Source: DATDCY01 sp031406795 [NCBI: Candidatus Rokuibacteriota bacterium] (lineage in GTDB: Bacteria > JAUVQV01). From it: a stretch of 12,836 bases of DNA. Below are positions 1-5,929 of the stretch, one piece after another; within the stretch, counting starts at the first letter, position 1; each line of letters begins with the position of its first letter. The stretch is from contig JANOHV010000259.1 in the NCBI GenBank assembly GCA_031406795.1, forward strand, positions 1 through 12,836. Direction: 5' to 3'. Position numbers and translations under genes: made by a program. The notes beneath the pieces were generated by a model that saw only the letters and a list, made by a program, of their open reading frames with translations, was not told the origin of the DNA and made no database searches.

Positions 1-1109
1 CCCTCCCAGACGCGGGCGGTCTTCGGCAGGTACTCCGCGCCGTAGCGCTCGGCCACCAGCGCGCGCGCGGCCGCCACGGCCTGCGTCGAGAGTTTCACGC
101 TGTCGGTGCGCATGTAGGTGATGAGCCCGTTCTCGTAGAGCCGCTGCGCGGCCTGCATCGCCCGCTTGGCCGACAGGCCGAGCTTGCGTCCGGCCTCCTG
201 CTGCAGCGTCGATGTCGTGAACGGCGGCTTGGGCGCGGCGGTGTATTCCTTCTCCTCGACCTTGCGCACCTGCGCCGTGCGGCCGGCGAGGCCCTCGGCG
301 AGCTTCTTCGCCGCGGCCGCGTCGAGCACGACTACCTTGCGGCCGGTGGCGAGCTTCCCCTCGGGCGAGAAGTCGCGTCCGGTGGCCAGCGTCGTGCCGT
401 CCAGCGCGACGACCTGGGCCGGGAAGCGCTGCGCCGCGTGTTCGAGCGTTACCTGGGCGTCCCACCAGGCGGCCGAGCGGAAGGCCATGCGCTCGCGCTC
501 GCGTTCGACGAGCAGGCGGGTGGTGACGCTCTGCACGCGCCCGGCCGAGAGCCGCGGTGCGATCTTGCGCCAGAGCACCGGACTGACCTCGTAGCCGTAG
601 AGCCGGTCGAGGATCCGTCGCGCCTCCTGGGCGTCGACGAGGTGTGCGTCCACGTCGCGGCAGTTCTCGATCGCCTCCTGGATGGCGGCCTTCGTGATCT
701 CGTGGAAAACCATGCGTTTGACCGGCACCTTCGGCTGGAGCAGGTCGAGCAGGTGCCAGGAGATGGATTCCCCTTCGCGGTCTTCGTCGGTCGCGAGGTA
801 GAGCACGCTCGCTTCCTTGAGCCGGGCCTTGAGCTCGCGGATGCGCGCCTTCTTGTCGGCGGGCACGACGTACAGCGGGGCGTAGCCGTTGTCGACGTTG
901 ACCCCGAGGCGCGCCCAGCTCTCCGCCTTGACGGCGGCCGGAATCTCGGCCGCGGAGGAGGGCAGGTCGCGCACGTGCCCGATCGAGGCCTCGACCATCC
1001 AGTCCTTGCCGAGGAACTTGGCGATCGTGCGCGCCTTGGCGGGCGACTCGACGATCACGAGCGGTTTGCCTTTGGCCGGCGCTTCGACGACGCTGCGATT
1101 CTTCCCCAT
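1..1109 (-). CDS. topA: DNA topoisomerase I, N-terminal part (cut by window edge)
   Basis: Type IA topoisomerase, which relaxes negative supercoils by single-strand passage through a 5'-phosphotyrosine intermediate. About 369 residues are present and the C-terminal part lies outside the window. The TOPRIM domain fills roughly residues 16-135: the catalytic glutamate is E21 in VIVESPAKA, and the metal-binding DEDREGE motif is at 108-114. The catalytic tyrosine is Y332 in LITYMRTDS. The start ATG (1107-1109) follows a GAGGAG ribosome binding site 4 nt upstream (1114-1119 on the plus strand). The short lysine-containing N-terminal leader before the TOPRIM strand is normal for the family. It is the last visible gene of a dprA-smg-topA series, separated from smg by 222 bp holding a repeat element, so it may or may not be co-transcribed with smg. 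Identification is firm from motif order and spacing. Confidence 0.97.
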   Translation of the reverse strand, partial: MGKNRSVVEAPAKGKPLVIVESPAKARTIAKFLGKDWMVEASIGHVRDLPSSAAEIPAAVKAESWARLGVNVDNGYAPLYVVPADKKARIRELKARLKEASVLYLATDEDREGESISWHLLDLLQPKVPVKRMVFHEITKAAIQEAIENCRDVDAHLVDAQEARRILDRLYGYEVSPVLWRKIAPRLSAGRVQSVTTRLLVERERERMAFRSAAWWDAQVTLEHAAQRFPAQVVALDGTTLATGRDFSPEGKLATGRKVVVLDAAAAKKLAEGLAGRTAQVRKVEEKEYTAAPKPPFTTSTLQQEAGRKLGLSAKRAMQAAQRLYENGLITYMRTDSVKLSTQAVAAARALVAERYGAEYLPKTARVWE

Positions 1110-1113
1110 GCTG

Positions 1114-1119
1114 CTCCTC
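1114..1119 (-). promoter_or_regulatory. Ribosome binding site of topA
   Basis: GAGGAG on the minus strand, 4 nt before the topA ATG. It supports the chosen start and lies just outside the adjoining repeat element. Confidence 0.6.
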
Positions 1120-1122
1120 TAC

Positions 1123-1258
1123 CAGGCCGCTGAAAAAGGACATCTGCTGCGGGAGGGGGTGAACCCCTCCCCTACGCGCACGGCTTCGTCGTAGGGGCGG
1201 GGTTGATCCCCGCCCGGATTCTTGTGCGCCTTGTACCGGGACCCTCTCGAGCAGCCTG
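1123..1258 (+). repeat. Intergenic inverted-repeat element, copy 1 (composite)
   Basis: Imperfect terminal inverted repeat. The left end (end A) begins CAGGCCGCTGAAAAAGG and continues CATCTGCTGCG. The right end, read on the minus strand (end B), begins CAGGCTGCTCGAGAGGGTC and reaches AAGGCGCAC. Both ends recur at 4104-4226 and 5802-5928. Two further palindromes sit inside: GGGAGGGG/CCCCTCCC with a 5-nt loop (1151-1171) and GGGCGGGG/CCCCGCCC with a 5-nt loop (1195-1215). The two inner palindromes can also pair with each other across 1163-1203, so alternative foldings exist. No coding capacity is seen. It occupies most of the gap between smg and topA. Confidence 0.75.
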
Positions 1259-1285
1259 CGCGTTTCATCTGTCCGTCTGCACCCT

Positions 1286-1310
1286 GTTCATGTTCACGTT
1301 TACGTTCATG
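1286..1310 (+). repeat. Short degenerate hexamer repeat
   Basis: Four successive degenerate GTTCAY/GTTTAC-type units (gttcat, gttcac, gtttac, gttcat) lie between the repeat element and the smg stop. Nothing else is seen in this stretch. It may be a small simple-sequence tract of no function. Confidence 0.4.
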
Positions 1311-1331
1311 GCGTCCGTGTGTCTCTGAGCG

Positions 1332-1811
1332 TCAGTGGAGGTGGCGGTTGCGCGGTCGCCCGTCCAGGGGGTCCGCCGCCGAACCGTCGCGCCCCGCGGC
1401 TTCGAGGACATCGCGCGAGATCGCCCGGATTTCCGCCTCGCCGACTTCCTCGCCGCCCAGCGAGAGCGCGCGATCGAGGATCTCCTCGCGGGTCGCGGCA
1501 TCGATTACCCCGTCGTGCTCCAGCCGCAGCAGCAGGCCGAAGGCGCCGGGAGAGACGCACAGCAGCTCCTCGGCGCTGCGCGTGCGCAGGCCGGTCGACG
1601 TGAAGGGCTCGCCCGGGCCGGCCGGCGGGGCGTCCCGGTAGAGTCCGGCGAAGAAGCGCTCGACCCACGCCAGCGCGAGCGCGACGTCGGCGGGCTCGAA
1701 ACCCTCGGCGACCAGTTCTTCGAGCAGGGGTGCCGGGTCCTGCTGCAGCTGCCGGTCGCCGAGCAGACGTCCGGTGATGACGTGCAGCAGTCCGAGCCAG
1801 CTATCCGACAT
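1332..1811 (-). CDS. smg: Smg family protein (DUF494)
   Basis: A 159-residue protein of the Smg/DUF494 family, about the usual length (E. coli Smg is ~157 aa). Its biochemical role is not established. Recognised from the N-terminal pattern (LLHVITGRLL..., then an acidic LLEELVAEGFEPADVALAL segment near residues 27-50), the phrase RTRSAEELLCVSPGAFGLLLRLE (about 84-106), and the terminal helix GVIDAATREEILDRAL, plus its position between dprA and topA, which is a common bacterial arrangement. The ATG at 1809-1811 is chosen because the family starts just before this tryptophan-containing helix; a longer frame extends upstream into the dprA end but matches nothing. The ribosome binding site is weak (GGGAAA region). 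It starts 34 nt after the dprA stop, so the two are likely co-transcribed. The last ~15 residues are arginine/histidine-rich and variable. Confidence 0.9.
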   Translation of the reverse strand: MSDSWLGLLHVITGRLLGDRQLQQDPAPLLEELVAEGFEPADVALALAWVERFFAGLYRDAPPAGPGEPFTSTGLRTRSAEELLCVSPGAFGLLLRLEHDGVIDAATREEILDRALSLGGEEVGEAEIRAISRDVLEAAGRDGSAADPLDGRPRNRHLH

Positions 1812-1845
1812 GATGGTGGTTTCCCGATCAGCCCGCTGGTGCTCG

Positions 1846-2940
1846 TCAGGCACGCGCGAAAATCTTCCCCGGATGCTGGCGCACAAGGCCCTTGAGCTCG
1901 AGCGCGGTCAGCATGGCGGCGGTCGCCGCCGCCGGCCCCGGGGAGACCCGGATGATGTCGTCGATGGGCAGCGGGGCCGAGCCCATGGCGTGGAGCAGGC
2001 GCCGCTCCGGGTCGCTCAGGGTGGCAAGCGCGGCCGATTCCGCCTCGGGCGAGGACAAGCGGGCGGCCAGGTCGGGGAAAGACTCGAGAATATCGCGGGC
2101 GCCCTCGATCAGCGCGGCGCCCTGCCGGATCAGCCGGTTCGTTCCGGCACTGGTCGGGGAGGTGACCGGACCGGGGATCGCGAAGACCTCCCGGCTCTGC
2201 TCGAGCGCCATGTCGGCGGTGCCGAGGGCCCCGCTGCGCACGGCGGCCTCGACGACGGCGACCCCGCGCGCCAGGCCGCTGATGACGCGGTTGCGCAGCG
2301 GAAAGTGCCAGGGCTCGGGCTCCGAGCCGAGGGGGAATTCCGAGAGAAGCGCCCCCCGGGCGGCGATTTCGGCGGCGAGACGCGCGTGCTCCGGCGGGTA
2401 GATCCGGTCGAGGCCCGAACCGAGCACGGCCACCGTGCGCCCCCCCCCGGCAAGCGCGCCGCGGTGGGCGCAGCCGTCGATGCCGCGGGCGAGGCCGGAG
2501 ATCACCGTGACTCCCGACGCGGCCAGCTCGCGGCCGAGGCGCTCGGCCACGGTTCGCCCGTAGGCAGTGGCGGCGCGCGCGCCGATCACGGCGATCCCGG
2601 CGCCGTCCTGCGGCAGCAGCGTGCCGAGAAGGTAGAGCACGCGCGGCGGATCGGGGATCAGCCGCAGGCGCTCCGGATAGTCCTGATCATCGAAGGTGAG
2701 GATCGCGATGCCGAGCGCCCGGGCCCGACGCTCCTCCTCCTCGCCGACTCGCTGCGCATCCAATCCGCGCACCGCGGCGGCCAGGACCGGTCCGACGCCG
2801 CGCAGAGAAAGAAGTTCGCCGACGGGAGCAGCGAGTATCCCCGCGGCGGAACCGTAGCGCTCGAAGGCTTCGCAGGCGATCGCGGCGCGAAGCCGCGGCA
2901 GCGTGTTCAGCGCGATGGTCAGGGTACGTTCGTTCGTCAT
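1846..2940 (-). CDS. dprA: DNA processing protein DprA/Smf
   Basis: A 364-residue DprA, which binds single-stranded DNA, protects it and loads RecA during natural transformation. Order of parts: an N-terminal helical region with a helix-hairpin-helix-like segment (LSLRGVGPVLA, about 45-55); the extended Rossmann fold (about 75-290) with IAVIGARAATAYG (116-128), VISGLARGIDG (146-156), the YPPEH motif (181-185) and WHFPLRNRVISGL (211-222); and a C-terminal winged-helix (DML1-like) domain at about 300-362. Length is normal. The family's usual G-S-R is G-A-R here (120-122). The ATG at 2938-2940 is preceded by GGAG and a good promoter (2974-3001). It is the first gene of dprA-smg-topA. Many bacteria not known to be competent carry dprA, so it alone does not show competence. 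Confidence 0.96.
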   Translation of the reverse strand: MTNERTLTIALNTLPRLRAAIACEAFERYGSAAGILAAPVGELLSLRGVGPVLAAAVRGLDAQRVGEEEERRARALGIAILTFDDQDYPERLRLIPDPPRVLYLLGTLLPQDGAGIAVIGARAATAYGRTVAERLGRELAASGVTVISGLARGIDGCAHRGALAGGGRTVAVLGSGLDRIYPPEHARLAAEIAARGALLSEFPLGSEPEPWHFPLRNRVISGLARGVAVVEAAVRSGALGTADMALEQSREVFAIPGPVTSPTSAGTNRLIRQGAALIEGARDILESFPDLAARLSSPEAESAALATLSDPERRLLHAMGSAPLPIDDIIRVSPGPAAATAAMLTALELKGLVRQHPGKIFARA

Positions 2941-2973
2941 GGTCTCCAGGTGGTCCGGCCGAAAATCCGCGCT

Positions 2974-3001
2974 ACTCTACCACCGGGCCTTCGAAAGTCA
3001 A
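2974..3001 (-). promoter_or_regulatory. Sigma70-type promoter of dprA-smg
   Basis: Read on the minus strand: -35 TTGACT (2996-3001), 16-bp spacer, -10 TAGAGT (2974-2979). This predicts a leader of about 30 nt before the dprA ATG. Consensus match is 5/6 at -35 and 4/6 at -10. Confidence 0.6.
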
Positions 3002-3025
3002 TCTCTCCGGCGGCCGGTCCACTGC

Positions 3026-3055
3026 TTGTGGCCGCCGCCGCCGTGGTGGTATCGT
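3026..3055 (+). promoter_or_regulatory. Possible promoter of the WecA-like gene
   Basis: TTGTGG (3026-3031), 18-bp spacer, TATCGT (3050-3055). The match is modest. If used, transcription would begin about 3-5 nt before the ATG at 3066, giving almost no 5' leader, which fits the lack of a strong ribosome binding site. It diverges from the dprA promoter. Confidence 0.3.
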
Positions 3056-3065
3056 TCCGGGATCC

Positions 3066-4103
3066 ATGGGCTCCGTCACAGCGTTCTTCGCCTCCGCGCA
3101 CGGGCAGTGGGCCCTCGTCGCGCTCTCGGGCTCGCTGGCCGCGCTGTTCACCCACCTGCTGACCCCCGTGGCCATGCAGGTGGCGCGGCAGTACGGCCTG
3201 GTGGACCGGCCGGACGGCAAACTCAAGCGCCAGACCGAACCGGTGCCGTATCTCGGCGGCGCCGCGGTCTACCTGGCGTTTGTCGTCGCGCTGGGGGTCA
3301 CCTACTCCTTCAGCCGCGAGGTGCTCGCGCTGCTTCTGGCCGGCACCATGGTGGTCCTGCTCGGGCTGGTGGACGACATCGGCGCCATCTCGCCGCGGGC
3401 CAAGTTTCTCGGGCAGGGGCTCGCGGTGCTCGTGCTGATGAAGGCCGGGATCACGCTGCAGATCGTCTGGCTCCCCTGGTACGTCAGCTGGCCGTTGACG
3501 TTCGTCTGGCTGATCGGGATCACCAACGCCGTCAACCTTGTGGACATCATGGACGGTCTCGCCGCTGGCGTCGGGCTCATCATCGCCCTGTCGCTGCTCG
3601 CGGTTGCCCTGATCAACGGGAACCACCAGATCGCGATCCTCACCGCCACGCTCGCCGGGGCGCTCGCGGGGTTCCTGCGCTTCAACTTTCAGCCCGCGCG
3701 CATCTATCTCGGCGACACCGGCAGCCTCTTCATCGGATTGAATCTCGGGGCGCTGGCGATGATCGGGCGCTACACCGAGCACAACAACCTCGGGGTGCTC
3801 GCCCCGCTGGTGATCCTCGGGGTGCCGATCTTCGACACCCTCTTCGTCATGTACATCCGGCGCCGGCGCGGCGTCTCGATGTTCCTCGGCAGCCCCGATC
3901 ACGTCGCGCTGCGGCTGCGCCGCTGGCGCCTCTCGGTGCGCCAGACCGTCCTGGCGAGCTACGCCACGGCGGCGCTCCTCGGGGCCGTCGGCGTGGCGGT
4001 CATGCTGCTGGATCTGCGCGGCGCGCTCGGCGTGCTCGGCGCGCTGGGTGCCCTGGGACTGATCTTCGCCTGGTGGCTCAAGCGCATCGACATGGGGTTG
4101 TGA
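3066..4103 (+). CDS. WecA/MraY-family undecaprenyl-phosphate sugar-1-phosphate transferase
   Basis: A 345-residue polytopic membrane enzyme of the polyprenyl-phosphate N-acetylhexosamine-1-phosphate transferase family. It would move a sugar-1-phosphate from a UDP-sugar to undecaprenyl phosphate, the first step of a lipid-linked glycan. Visible motifs: LVDRPDGKLKRQ..PVPYLGG (45-65), the metal-binding GLVDDIGAISPRAKF (100-114; D103, D104), NAVNLVDIMDGLA (154-166), and FNFQPARIYLGDTGS (206-220; D217). About ten hydrophobic segments are present. The pattern is WecA/TagO-like rather than MraY (no lipid II block, outside a dcw cluster). Odd point: the histidine-rich HxHH loop normally following the last motif is reduced to SPDHVALRL (276-284). 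The start ATG has only a weak GGGA upstream. The gene heads a plus-strand group of glycan genes; the actual sugar substrate cannot be read from sequence. Confidence 0.9.
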   Translation: MGSVTAFFASAHGQWALVALSGSLAALFTHLLTPVAMQVARQYGLVDRPDGKLKRQTEPVPYLGGAAVYLAFVVALGVTYSFSREVLALLLAGTMVVLLGLVDDIGAISPRAKFLGQGLAVLVLMKAGITLQIVWLPWYVSWPLTFVWLIGITNAVNLVDIMDGLAAGVGLIIALSLLAVALINGNHQIAILTATLAGALAGFLRFNFQPARIYLGDTGSLFIGLNLGALAMIGRYTEHNNLGVLAPLVILGVPIFDTLFVMYIRRRRGVSMFLGSPDHVALRLRRWRLSVRQTVLASYATAALLGAVGVAVMLLDLRGALGVLGALGALGLIFAWWLKRIDMGL

Positions 4104-4226
4104 CGGCCGCTGAAAAGGGCCCATCTGCTGCGTTGCACTCCTCGCGGCTCCCTGCGGCGGCCACCAGGCCGCCTCAGTCGCAGCTTCGGGGTGCTGCCTT
4201 GCACCTGGACCCTTTTGAGCAGCCTC
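4104..4226 (+). repeat. Intergenic inverted-repeat element, copy 2
   Basis: The left end (end A) GGCCGCTGAAAAGGGCC continues CATCTGCTGCGTTGC. The right end on the minus strand (end B) is GGCTGCTCAAAAGGGTCC followed by AGGTGCAAGG. It has the same orientation as copy 1. It begins directly after the stop codon of the WecA-like gene. The centre contains a further GC-rich stem around GCGGCGGCC/GGCCGCC (about 4153-4173). As RNA this would form a long hairpin at the transcript end, but no U-tract follows. Confidence 0.75.
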
Positions 4227-4440
4227 TCCGCGACAGTTGTCCCGGTTCCCGAGCCCAGCGAAGCGAGGGCAATCACCCCGGAACGTGCCTCGGCGTTCCG
4301 AGAACCGTCTGCCCGGGTCGATCGGGAGCGTCCTGACGCGTCCCGGCAAGGCAGCGCCGGAGCCCGCGCACGCCCTCCACTCGCTTCGCTCGCAGATGGT
4401 AAGGACACCACCGCCGCCGGGGCGCAGCAGGGCCTCCCGA
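4227..4440. other. Gene-free stretch
   Basis: Between repeat copy 2 and the next promoter. The only structure I see is a 7-bp stem CGGAACG/CGTTCCG (4279-4300) without a T-tract, and two GCGAAGCGAGG/CTCGCTTCGCTCG-like strings (about 4258 and 4379) in inverted orientation. No credible reading frame or RNA gene is recognised. Confidence 0.5.
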
Positions 4441-4467
4441 GTGACTCGGGCTAATCCGGGGTAGAAT
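4441..4467 (+). promoter_or_regulatory. Probable promoter of the UGM-like gene
   Basis: The -10 hexamer TAGAAT (4462-4467) is good. The -35 is weak: GTGACT at 4441-4446 is only 15 bp away. The predicted start of transcription falls at or next to the GTG start codon at 4475, so the mRNA may be leaderless. Confidence 0.4.
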
Positions 4468-4474
4468 CGGCCTC

Positions 4475-5776
4475 GTGGGCAAAGGGACGCTGATCATCGG
4501 GGGCGGTCTGGCCGGGCTTTCCGCCGGCTGGCATCTCGGACGGGCGGCGACGCTGCTCGAGGCCTCCGCGACGGTGGGCGGCCTCTGCCGCTCCTATCGG
4601 CACGAGGGGTACACCTTCGACATTTCCGGCCACCTGTTGCACTTCCGGCGGCCCGACATCCGGCGCTTCGTCGCCGCTCGTCTCCCCGGCGCCCTCGCCC
4701 GGCACCGCCGCCGCGCGTTCGTCCACTTTCAAGGGCTCCTGGTGCACTACCCGTTTCAGGCGCACCTGTTCGAACTGCCCCCCCGCGTGCGCGACGAATG
4801 CCTGCGCGGCTTCCTCGAGGCGGTGGGGCGGAAGGAGGCCGGAGCGGCGACCCCGGGGGATTTCGAGGGCTGGTTGCGCCACCACTTCGGCGAGGGGATC
4901 GTGAAGCACTTCCTCGGCCCCTACAACCGCAAGATGTGGCGCGTGCCGCTGCGGCGCATCGACCCGGCCTGGGCCACGTGGGCGATTCCGGTGCCGACGC
5001 CGGCGCAGGTCCGGGCCTCCGGGAGTCCCGGGGTGGATCTGCGCCTCGGGTACAACCCGCTGTTCTACTACCCGCGGTCGGGCGGGGTCGGCGTGCTGGC
5101 CCGCGCGCTGGCGCGGGGAAACATGCGGCTGCATCTCGACGAGAAAGTCGTCGGCATCGATCTCGGCCGCCGGCGCGCCGAGACGCTCTCCGGGCGGAGT
5201 TGGGAGTTTGACCGGCTCGTCTCGACGATGCCGCTGCCCGAACTTCTCCGGTTGACCCGGGGCCTCTCCCCGGCGATGGCGGCCGCGGCCGAGCGGTTGC
5301 GCTGCGTTTCGATCTGCGTCGCGAACATCGGTCTGGCGCGGCCCGCCGCGCACAAGGCGCACTGGTTCTACTTCCCGGAGCCGGCCTATCCCTTCTATCG
5401 CGTGGGGCTCACGACGAACGTCGCCCCGGCGATGGCGCCGCCCGGTTGCCACATTCTCTCCGTCGAAGCGACGCTCCCGTTAGGAGGCCGCACGGGCTGC
5501 CGCGAGCGCTGGGGCGGCATTCGCCGCGGGCTGGAGCGGGCCGGTCTGTTGGGGCGCGGGGAGGAGCCGGCCGTCGTCGATTTCGTCCACGTTCCCTATG
5601 CGTATGTCCTCTACGACCGCGACCGGGCGAAGCTGTTGCCGGGAATCCTGCGCGAACTCGAGTCGCGGGGGGTGCATTCGATCGGCCGGTACGGCGCATG
5701 GGAGTACGGGACCATGGAGGACGCCCTGTGGCAGGGGGCGGAGACCGCCCGCCGCATCAGCTCCGAACTGAAGTGA
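4475..5776 (+). CDS. FAD-dependent UDP-galactopyranose-mutase-like oxidoreductase
   Basis: A 433-residue flavoprotein of the UGM/protoporphyrinogen-oxidase-like superfamily. The N-terminal Rossmann motif LIIGGGLAGLSAG (6-18) is followed by the acidic LLEAS end of strand 2 (27-31), GGLCRSYRHEGYTFDISGH (35-53), and the family phrase HFLGPYNRKMWRVP (145-158). The C-terminal FAD signature is IGRYGAWEYGTMEDALWQG (403-421). These are typical of UGM-like proteins in bacterial polysaccharide loci. A true UGM interconverts UDP-galactopyranose and UDP-galactofuranose; membership of that exact activity is inference. The GTG start is fixed by the Rossmann strand only 6 residues in, and no Shine-Dalgarno is placed correctly before it. 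It is flanked by repeat copies 2 and 3 and lies between the initiating transferase and a glycosyltransferase. Alternative: a flavin-dependent desaturase/oxidase of unknown substrate. Confidence 0.82.
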   Translation: MGKGTLIIGGGLAGLSAGWHLGRAATLLEASATVGGLCRSYRHEGYTFDISGHLLHFRRPDIRRFVAARLPGALARHRRRAFVHFQGLLVHYPFQAHLFELPPRVRDECLRGFLEAVGRKEAGAATPGDFEGWLRHHFGEGIVKHFLGPYNRKMWRVPLRRIDPAWATWAIPVPTPAQVRASGSPGVDLRLGYNPLFYYPRSGGVGVLARALARGNMRLHLDEKVVGIDLGRRRAETLSGRSWEFDRLVSTMPLPELLRLTRGLSPAMAAAAERLRCVSICVANIGLARPAAHKAHWFYFPEPAYPFYRVGLTTNVAPAMAPPGCHILSVEATLPLGGRTGCRERWGGIRRGLERAGLLGRGEEPAVVDFVHVPYAYVLYDRDRAKLLPGILRELESRGVHSIGRYGAWEYGTMEDALWQGAETARRISSELK

Positions 5777-5801
5777 GTTGGCCTCTGTGGAGCAAGACGG
5801 C

Positions 5802-5928
5802 GTGACGGCCTCGGAAAGGGTCCAGATGCAAGGCGCACGAGTCCTGAGGAGTGAGGCGTACTCCGGTACGTCGCAGCGACGAGGGGCGAAGGGGAACGCC
5901 GCAGGTGGGCCGTTTGCGAGGCCGTCAC
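5802..5928 (-). repeat. Intergenic inverted-repeat element, copy 3 (inverted)
   Basis: A perfect 12-bp terminal repeat, GTGACGGCCTCG (5802-5813) with CGAGGCCGTCAC (5917-5928), continuing as an imperfect stem. The left side carries end B (GGGTCCAGATGCAAGGCGCAC) and the right side carries end A on the minus strand (GGCCCACCTGCGGCGTT), so the copy is inverted relative to copies 1 and 2. The inner part contains a GAGGCGTACTCCGGTACGTC block. It fills the gap between the UGM-like and GT4 genes and ends 1 bp before the GT4 ATG. Confidence 0.75.
5918..5921 (+). promoter_or_regulatory. Ribosome binding site of the GT4 gene, inside repeat copy 3
   Basis: GAGG, 8 nt before the ATG at 5930. It is the only Shine-Dalgarno-like string in reach and is part of the 12-bp closing stem of the repeat, so it would be base-paired if the element folds in the mRNA. 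Confidence 0.45.
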
Positions 5929-5929
5929 C

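Noticed and set aside
2478-2715. Repeated VISGLARG peptide in DprA (about 146-153 and 219-226)
   Set aside because: Both copies fall at normal conserved positions of DprA and use different codons, so it is not a recent duplication.
438-3162. Long plus-strand open frames at 438-1133 and 1774-3162
   Set aside because: They lie antisense to topA, smg and dprA, have arginine/glycine/proline-rich composition and no family motif; GC-rich codon bias opens such frames.
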